From an uncultured Clostridia bacterium (GTDB lineage Bacteria; Bacillota; Clostridia; Christensenellales; UBA1242), in NCBI GenBank assembly GCA_937992055.1, contig CALKLQ010000032.1:1-19037 (forward strand): DNA of 19,037 nt, given 5' to 3'. Under the pieces are notes generated by a model. It did not search any database. It worked only from the letters and a program-made list of their open reading frames with translations, and was not told the origin of the DNA. Within the stretch, counting starts at the first letter, position 1, and the number at the start of each line of letters is the position of its first letter. Below, piece by piece: positions 14,081 to 19,037 of this stretch. Both the position numbers and the translations under genes were made by a program.

Positions 14081-16006
14081 TTAGGAAAATATATCTTGTT
14101 CTGAAATAATTTTTATTCCTAGAGTATTGGCTTTATCAAGTTTACTGCCCGCATTCTCTCCAGCCAAAACAAAATCTGTATTTTTAGAAACAGAATTTGT
14201 AATAATTGCACCCATTTTTTCTAGTTTCTTAGTTGCCTCAATTCTAGAAATTGAAAGCGTACCTGTTAGAACTATAGTTTTACCAGTAAATTCATTTTTT
14301 GTAATTTGTTCCTCATTTGAATCTTTAACTTTCAAATTTTCTAATAATTTGGATAATAATATTTTTTGTTTTGGGTCATTCATAAATTCCAAAATTTGTG
14401 TTTTAGTAATTTCACCTATATCTCTTAGTTTTTCCACCTCTTCATCAATTTTTAAAAAGTTATCCAAAGTTCTATAATGTCTTGCCAAGTCCTTTGCGGT
14501 TTTAGCTCCAACATTTAATATTCCTATAGCATAAATAAAATTATTTAAACTACATTCTCTCGACTTTTGAATAGCATCAACAATTTTATTAGCCTTTTTA
14601 TTTTTGAAACCGGGCAAAGTCAAAAGTTGTTCAACTTTCAAATCATACAATTCAAATGGATATTTGAGCCCAAATTTTTCATGAAAAAGAAGTATGGTTT
14701 GTTCACTTAGCCCCTCAATATCCATTGCATTTCTCGAACAAAAATGGGTTATTCTATCTATAATTTGTTCCTTACAATCTGGATTTTCACAATAAAGCTG
14801 AACATTCTTTTTAACTAAAATTGAACCGCAACTAGGGCAATTAGTTGGCTCATTAATGTGACTGCAATTTTCAAAAACTTCGGCAACACCCAAAATTTCT
14901 GGAATAACTTCATTACTTCTTCTAATAAATACTCTTGCCCCAATTTGAAGCTCTTTTCTTTTTATGTCATCATAATTATTAAGAGTAGCTCTTTGTATGG
15001 TTGCCCCACAAAGTTCAACTGGTTCTAAAATGGCAATAGGCGTTACCTTCCCAGTTCTTCCCACCTGCCAAACAACATCTTTTAATATGCTTGTTACCTC
15101 CATCGCAGGAAATTTATATGCAATAGACCACTTTGGGAATTTGATAGTAAAACCCATTTCATCTCGCTGGGAGAAATCATTGATATTTATAACAACACCA
15201 TCTGTCAAAATATCAATATTAAATCTTTGTTCGTCAACTTTTTTAATAAAATTGCAAAGCTCATCAAAAGTAGATGTAGTTTCAAAAAATTCACTTGTTA
15301 AAAAACCATTTCTTTTCAAAAAACTTTGAATTTCTAGTTGAGAACTGATTTTTTCTTCACTACTAAACATCACATCATAACAAAAATAATCAAGGTTGCG
15401 TTTTGCCGTTTCTTTGGGATCTAAATTCCTAATAGCTCCGGCAACTGCATTTCTAGCATTTTTTAAAGGTTCGTTAGAGGTTTTATTATATTTTTCTAAA
15501 TTAGAAAGAGTAATCATTCCCTCACCGCGAACAATAACTTCTCCACCACAATCAATTTTAAGAGGCACGCTTTTAATTGTTTTAACCTGTTGGGTTACAT
15601 CCTCTCCAACTCTTCCATTTCCTCTAGTACTTGCATTGACAAGATAATGGTCTTTATAGGTGCAAACGATGGTCAAGCCATCAAATTTATAAGAGAGGGT
15701 AAAAAATGGATTTTTCACCGTTTTTAAAACATCATCATACCATTTTTTTAATTCATCAAAATTTTGGCACTTATCCAAACTATAAAGTGGAAATTTATGG
15801 TTGTGCTTTTTAAAACCGGTTAAAATTTCGCCTCCAACACGTTGAGTTGGAGAATCTGGCAATATAGTCCCACTTTCTTTTTCAAGCAAAACCAACTCAT
15901 CATAGAGTTTGTCATAATCATAGTCTGAAACTATAGGATTATCCAAAACATAGTATTGATAAGCATATAAATTTAGTTTTTCTACCAGTTCTTTCATTCT
16001 ATCCAT
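14081..16006 (-). CDS. ligA: NAD-dependent DNA ligase
   Basis: 641 residues, slightly short of the usual ~670. Seals nicks in replication and repair using NAD+. Domain Ia carries YYVLDNPIVSDYDYD; the adenylation motif is SYKFDG with the lysine near residue 107; STRGNGRVGEDVTQQ follows. The OB fold has GRTGKVTPIA. A four-cysteine zinc finger uses C390, C393, C406 and C411. HhH motifs span about 425-560, and a C-terminal BRCT domain starts at FTGKTIVLTGTL (about 573). The ATG at 16006 is preferred because GAGG lies 5-6 bases upstream; an in-frame TTG at 16021 lies within the end of pcrA and adds nothing conserved. Gap to pcrA is 7 bases, a common pcrA-ligA pair. Confidence 0.96.
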   Translation of the reverse strand: MDRMKELVEKLNLYAYQYYVLDNPIVSDYDYDKLYDELVLLEKESGTILPDSPTQRVGGEILTGFKKHNHKFPLYSLDKCQNFDELKKWYDDVLKTVKNPFFTLSYKFDGLTIVCTYKDHYLVNASTRGNGRVGEDVTQQVKTIKSVPLKIDCGGEVIVRGEGMITLSNLEKYNKTSNEPLKNARNAVAGAIRNLDPKETAKRNLDYFCYDVMFSSEEKISSQLEIQSFLKRNGFLTSEFFETTSTFDELCNFIKKVDEQRFNIDILTDGVVININDFSQRDEMGFTIKFPKWSIAYKFPAMEVTSILKDVVWQVGRTGKVTPIAILEPVELCGATIQRATLNNYDDIKRKELQIGARVFIRRSNEVIPEILGVAEVFENCSHINEPTNCPSCGSILVKKNVQLYCENPDCKEQIIDRITHFCSRNAMDIEGLSEQTILLFHEKFGLKYPFELYDLKVEQLLTLPGFKNKKANKIVDAIQKSRECSLNNFIYAIGILNVGAKTAKDLARHYRTLDNFLKIDEEVEKLRDIGEITKTQILEFMNDPKQKILLSKLLENLKVKDSNEEQITKNEFTGKTIVLTGTLSISRIEATKKLEKMGAIITNSVSKNTDFVLAGENAGSKLDKANTLGIKIISEQDIFS

Positions 16007-16013
16007 GAAAACC

Positions 16014-18194
16014 TCACTCAATTATCTCTATTGGAGCAATTTCTAATACCAATGTTTTAACACCAAATCCATCAAATTTTATTTCTGCGCATTTTCCATT
16101 ATCAACTAAATCAACTATTTCTCCAACCCCGTATTTAGTATGAAGTACTTTTTGCCCAACACTATACATTGATATATCTTTGTCAGTAGAAGTATTCAAA
16201 CTTGAATTTGAAAAAAATGAGTTTTTGTCGAAACCATTAAAATGATTTCCAGAAAAGTTTGAAAAAACAGAAGTTTCAGAAACTGGCGACTTAAGCTTAG
16301 GCGCATATCCCGCCTCTTTTAAAAATCTGCTTGCTCTAGCATAATCACGATGACCATATAGATATCTACTATTGCAGTATGACATAAACAGTCTAGATTT
16401 TGCTCTTGTTATTGCCACATACATTAGCCTTCTTTCCTCTTCCATATCATCAATACTATCAAAAGCTCTTGAAATAGGAAAAATTTTTTCTTCAGCCCCA
16501 ACTACAAAGACAACTTCAAATTCCAAGCCTTTAACAGCATGTATTGTAGCCACCGTTATATTGTTGCTTTCATCCATGTTGTCAATGTCAGAAATAAGTG
16601 TAACACTTTCTAAGTAGTCTGAAAGTAATGCGCCTTCATTTTTTGACATAAATTCTTTGACATTTCCTACCAACATATCAATGTTTAAAATTTTATTTTC
16701 TTCTTCCTCTATCTTCCTATCATAGGCAGATTTAATATTGAATTCCTCTATAACTCTGGAAATAAATTCATCTAAAGGTGTTATTTCATATTCTGATAAT
16801 AATTTTTTATAAGAGTTTGCGAATCCTCCTAATTTGGTTTTAAGTGCATTAGGCAAAGAATAATTTTCATAGTTGGAAATAATTTCCAACATTGTTTTAT
16901 TTTCACTTTTAGCAAGTTCTTTAATTTTAGAAACTGCGCCTTCACCAATCCCTCTTTTAGGGAAATTTATAATTCTTAAAAGTGCAATTTCATCTTCTGG
17001 ATTTACAAATAAACGCATATAAGAAAGAACATTTTTTATTTCAGCCCTTTCAAAAAACTTGAAACCTCCATAAATTCTATAAGGCAAATTATAAGATAGA
17101 AGCGCTTGTTCAATAGGCAGAGAAATCGCATTGACACGCATTAAAATGGCAATATCCTTAAGTTTCACGTCATAATTTTGCATCAAAAACAAAATTTTAC
17201 CAACTACATATCTTGCCTCTGCCTCTTCATCATAAGCCTCATAAAACTCGGGCTCTTTTTCCTCTGTCCTAACCGCTTTTAATACCTTATCAATTCTTGT
17301 CTTATTATTAGCTATGACATTATTAGCAAGTTTTAAAATATTTGGAGTTGACCTATAATTTGTTTCGAGTTTAAAAACAGACACATCTTCAAAGTCTTTT
17401 TGAAATCTATTCATGTTCAAATAGCTAGCTCCACGCCAAGAATAAATGCACTGGTCTTCATCCCCCACAACAAAAATGTTTTTATAATAACCGCACAGAG
17501 CTTTAACAATTAAATATTGGGTGTAGTTCGTGTCTTGAAACTCATCCACTAAAATATATCTAAATCTTTCTTGATACTTTTTTAAAACGTCTGGACAGGA
17601 ACGAAAAAGCAAAAGGGTTTTTGTAAGTAAATCATCAAAGTCAAGTGCATTGTTGGCCTTCAATGTTTCCTCATAAAGCCTAATATATTCTATTAATTTT
17701 TCAGAGTCGTCAAGTTCTTTTAAGCTATTCGCGTAGTCCTCCAAAAAAAAGTTTTTATTTTTAAAATCGCTAATTAAAAATTTGAGCTGCTTTTTAAGCT
17801 CCTTTTTTTCTAGTTCATTTGATAATATTTGGTCCAAAACCTTGTCTGAATCTGATTCACTGTAAATAGTAAAATTCTTGTTATATCCTATCCTATCAAT
17901 ATCAAATCTCAATATTTTGGCGCACATTGAATGGAAGGTAGAAATCCAAAGACCATCACAATAAACCATCTGAGAAATTCTATCCCTCATTTCTTGTGCT
18001 GCCTTGTTAGTAAAAGTTATGGCTAATATATTATAAGGTGAAACCTGTTTTTCTTTTATTAAATAGGCAATTCTGTGAGTCAACAAATTTGTCTTTCCAC
18101 TTCCCGCACCGGCTGTAACTAAAACCGCTCCTTCAGTTTTTAAAAGAGCTTTTGTCTGTTCTTCATTTAAAGAATTTAAATCGTATTTTTGCAT
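16014..18194 (-). CDS. pcrA: ATP-dependent DNA helicase PcrA/UvrD
   Basis: 726 residues, standard size. 3'-5' superfamily 1 helicase acting in repair, plasmid replication and clearing transcription or recombination conflicts. Motifs: Q-motif LNEEQ (9-13), Walker A AGAGSGKT (28-35), Ia ITFTNKAA, Walker B LVDEFQD (215-221), VGDEDQCIYSWRGA (243-256), LETNYRS (276-282), VATIHAVKGLEF, and EEERRLMYVAITRAKSRLF. The C-terminal tail VGQKVLHTKYGVGEIV (about 679-694) is the conserved segment thought to contact RNA polymerase. There is no Shine-Dalgarno: an extended -10 box ends 6 bases before the ATG, so the message is probably leaderless. ligA follows after 7 bases. Confidence 0.96.
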   Translation of the reverse strand: MQKYDLNSLNEEQTKALLKTEGAVLVTAGAGSGKTNLLTHRIAYLIKEKQVSPYNILAITFTNKAAQEMRDRISQMVYCDGLWISTFHSMCAKILRFDIDRIGYNKNFTIYSESDSDKVLDQILSNELEKKELKKQLKFLISDFKNKNFFLEDYANSLKELDDSEKLIEYIRLYEETLKANNALDFDDLLTKTLLLFRSCPDVLKKYQERFRYILVDEFQDTNYTQYLIVKALCGYYKNIFVVGDEDQCIYSWRGASYLNMNRFQKDFEDVSVFKLETNYRSTPNILKLANNVIANNKTRIDKVLKAVRTEEKEPEFYEAYDEEAEARYVVGKILFLMQNYDVKLKDIAILMRVNAISLPIEQALLSYNLPYRIYGGFKFFERAEIKNVLSYMRLFVNPEDEIALLRIINFPKRGIGEGAVSKIKELAKSENKTMLEIISNYENYSLPNALKTKLGGFANSYKKLLSEYEITPLDEFISRVIEEFNIKSAYDRKIEEEENKILNIDMLVGNVKEFMSKNEGALLSDYLESVTLISDIDNMDESNNITVATIHAVKGLEFEVVFVVGAEEKIFPISRAFDSIDDMEEERRLMYVAITRAKSRLFMSYCNSRYLYGHRDYARASRFLKEAGYAPKLKSPVSETSVFSNFSGNHFNGFDKNSFFSNSSLNTSTDKDISMYSVGQKVLHTKYGVGEIVDLVDNGKCAEIKFDGFGVKTLVLEIAPIEIIE

Positions 18195-18200
18195 GAAATA

Positions 18201-18209
18201 ATTATATCA
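18201..18209 (-). promoter_or_regulatory. Extended -10 promoter of pcrA
   Basis: TGATATAAT on the minus strand is an extended -10 element (TGn plus perfect TATAAT). Only six bases, TATTTC, separate it from the pcrA ATG, so transcription should begin at or next to the A of the start codon. A -35 box is weak (TTTAGT at 17 bases) and would lie in the terminator stem upstream. Confidence 0.65.
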
Positions 18210-18210
18210 C

Positions 18211-18248
18211 AAAAAAATATTTAACTAAACATTTTTAGCTAAATATTT
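18211..18248 (-). terminator. Probable terminator between the 103-residue gene and pcrA
   Basis: On the minus strand a 15-bp stem (18248-18234 with 18229-18215, including one G-U pair and a 4-base loop) is followed by seven T. The stem is AT-rich but long and asymmetric in favour of this strand, because the wobble pair becomes an A-C mismatch on the other. It would end the upstream transcript just before the pcrA promoter. Confidence 0.55.
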
Positions 18249-18261
18249 TAATAAGTATCTC

Positions 18262-18277
18262 AAAGACATTTGTCTTT
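18262..18277. repeat. Perfect inverted repeat AAAGAC-ATTT-GTCTTT
   Basis: A 16-base palindrome lies between the end of the 103-residue gene and the terminator at 18211-18248. It can form a 6-bp hairpin with a 4-base loop in the 3' untranslated region. It lacks a T tract, so it is not itself a terminator; it may protect the message end or be a binding site. Confidence 0.35.
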
Positions 18278-18302
18278 ATATCAATTACAAAACTTAATAA
18301 AA

Positions 18303-18614
18303 TTATACAATTTTATTTTTTTGAACTTCTAATTTTTCTTTATAGAAACGATATTTATCTAAAAGATCCAAAAAGTACTTTTCCTTTGAATGTTCTTCCA
18401 AAGAATTATAATAATTGTAATCAATCAAATACGACATAGGATTTTGAATATCTTCCAAGCCTTGAAGATATTCAATTTTTTCAATGAAAGCAACATCTTC
18501 ATCTTTTTCTATTTTTTTAAATTCAACTACAGCGTTATCAGTGTATGTATTTATACCTTTACTTCCTTTTAATCTTTCCTTAGCTTGAAGCGCCAAAGTT
18601 TTTAAACTTCTCAT
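18303..18614 (-). CDS. Small hypothetical protein, unrecognised
   Basis: 103 residues, soluble and charged, mostly helical by composition. I do not recognise the family. The N-terminus MRSLKTLALQAKERLKGSKG is basic and amphipathic; the middle has NAVVEFKKIEKDEDVAFIEKI, and the C-terminal half contains YLIDYNYYNSLEEHSKEKYF and a K/E-rich end. The ATG at 18614 has GAGGAGG at ideal spacing; the in-frame ATG at 18656 has no such site. A perfect TATAAT (18645-18640) lies 25 bases upstream of the ATG but no -35 box is convincing. It is followed by a small perfect inverted repeat (18262-18277) and the terminator at 18211-18248, so it looks monocistronic. Confidence 0.7.
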   Translation of the reverse strand: MRSLKTLALQAKERLKGSKGINTYTDNAVVEFKKIEKDEDVAFIEKIEYLQGLEDIQNPMSYLIDYNYYNSLEEHSKEKYFLDLLDKYRFYKEKLEVQKNKIV

Positions 18615-18656
18615 ATTTTCCTCCTCATGTACTAAGGTTATTATAATATAAATCAT

Positions 18657-18940
18657 TTGTTAAACGCCACATTTTACTTTGACTTATATTGTCAAAATTT
18701 GTAATTTTTTGACAAGCTAACATAAAAATTTGAAATTTGTTTGCAAACAAAATTTTAGTTTTAAATTTTAATATGTTCAGTAAAAAAACAAAACATTAAC
18801 CATGTGATGATGCTTTGCTCGTTTTAGTCGCAAATCAAATTTGTTTCCAAAACCTCTTGCTTTGCAAGACAACTAAATTTGAATAAACAGTTTTATTTAA
18901 AAGAGCCTAAAAGCACTTTCAGACAAAACTTTAGATTAAT
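18657..18940. other. Gene-free stretch with several inverted repeats
   Basis: No supported gene. It holds TTTGAC/GTCAAA half-sites (18678-18683, 18691-18696, 18708-18713), a perfect 16-base palindrome TTTGTTTGCAAACAAA (18736-18751), and a nested hairpin (18836-18881). In the last, outer arms CAAATTT and AAATTTG enclose inner arms TCTTGC and GCAAGA around TTT. GCAAAGCA occurs twice on the minus strand, about 40 bases apart. It may be a dispersed intergenic repeat or regulatory region beside the tRNA gene; no function can be assigned. Confidence 0.4.
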
Positions 18941-18974
18941 AAAAAATCACACTATGTTGTTAAACAAAGTGTGA
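18941..18974 (-). terminator. Rho-independent terminator after tRNA-Gly
   Basis: Arms TCACACT and AGTGTGA (18974-18968 and 18953-18947) form a 7-bp stem, extendable inward by weaker pairs, with a T6 run directly after it on the minus strand. It begins 10 bases after the tRNA CCA end, as expected for a tRNA transcript terminator. Confidence 0.75.
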
Positions 18975-18983
18975 AAAATTGTT

Positions 18984-19037
18984 TGGAGCGGAAGACGAGA
19001 TTCGAACTCGCGACATTTGCCTTGGCAAGGCAACGCT
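18984..19037 (-). tRNA. tRNA-Gly(GCC), 3' part; 5' part beyond the window
   Basis: Read on the minus strand, the segment shows the anticodon arm TTGCC-TTGCCAA-GGCAA with anticodon GCC, the T arm GCGAG-TTCGAAT-CTCGT, the 3' acceptor strand CTTCCGC with discriminator T, and an encoded CCA (18986-18984). This matches the usual bacterial tRNA-Gly(GCC). The D arm and 5' acceptor strand lie past position 19037. The terminator at 18941-18974 follows. Confidence 0.93.

Noticed and set aside
18709..18737. Plus-strand promoter TTGACA with a weak -10 in the gene-free stretch
   Set aside because: The -10 match (TGAAAT) is poor and no gene or plus-strand terminator follows.
1..19037. Alternative genetic code with TGA as tryptophan
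   Set aside because: Tryptophans seen are TGG, and trxB and pcrA end at TGA exactly where their families end.
1..19037. CRISPR array, insertion sequence or prophage genes
   Set aside because: No regularly spaced repeats, transposase, integrase or phage proteins are visible.

Overview
This window is strongly AT-rich bacterial DNA. Its gene set suggests an anaerobic, low-G+C Gram-positive relative (Bacillota, probably an uncultured Clostridia-type lineage). Evidence: a clostridial 2[4Fe-4S] ferredoxin, PcrA with NAD-dependent LigA, an infC-rpmI-rplT operon with an AUU-started infC, strong AGGAGG ribosome binding sites, and TTGAnn/TATAAT promoters. TGA is used as an ordinary stop (trxB, pcrA), so the code is standard. 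The exact taxon is an inference.

Layout. Nearly everything is on the minus strand. Positions 1-448 hold the start of valS. Next comes a small two-helix membrane protein (614-847) with its own promoter and terminator. A probable operon follows, read from right to left: two half-size TSUP permeases (5701-4835), ferredoxin (4776-4609), a Ppx/GppA-like protein (4566-3055), a frameshifted HtrA-like lipoprotein protease (3031-1938) and an MreB-like protein (1928-936). The only plus-strand gene (5903-9121) encodes a large surface protein with four repeated beta-sandwich-like domains, one membrane helix and a charged coiled-coil tail. It converges, with a 14-base overlap, on a tight minus-strand run transcribed as infC, rpmI, rplT, trmH-type methyltransferase, yebC, trxB and a GlmM-like protein (13846-9108). 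That run starts from a clear promoter with a structured leader at 13847-14012. Upstream lie ligA (16006-14081) and pcrA (18194-16014), then an unrecognised 103-residue gene (18614-18303), a gene-poor stretch with inverted repeats, and the 3' part of a tRNA-Gly(GCC) with its terminator.

Most unusual points. Three neighbours from well-known enzyme families have lost signature active-site residues: the MreB-like protein, the Ppx/GppA-like protein (both its ASKHA and HD parts) and the GlmM-like protein (changes in all four mutase loops). The GlmM-like gene appears to start with AUU, 8 bases after a GGAGG, the same geometry as infC in the same operon. This raises the possibility of shared IF3-sensitive translation. 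pcrA looks leaderless, with an extended -10 box ending 6 bases before its ATG. The HtrA gene needs one extra G to be read through.
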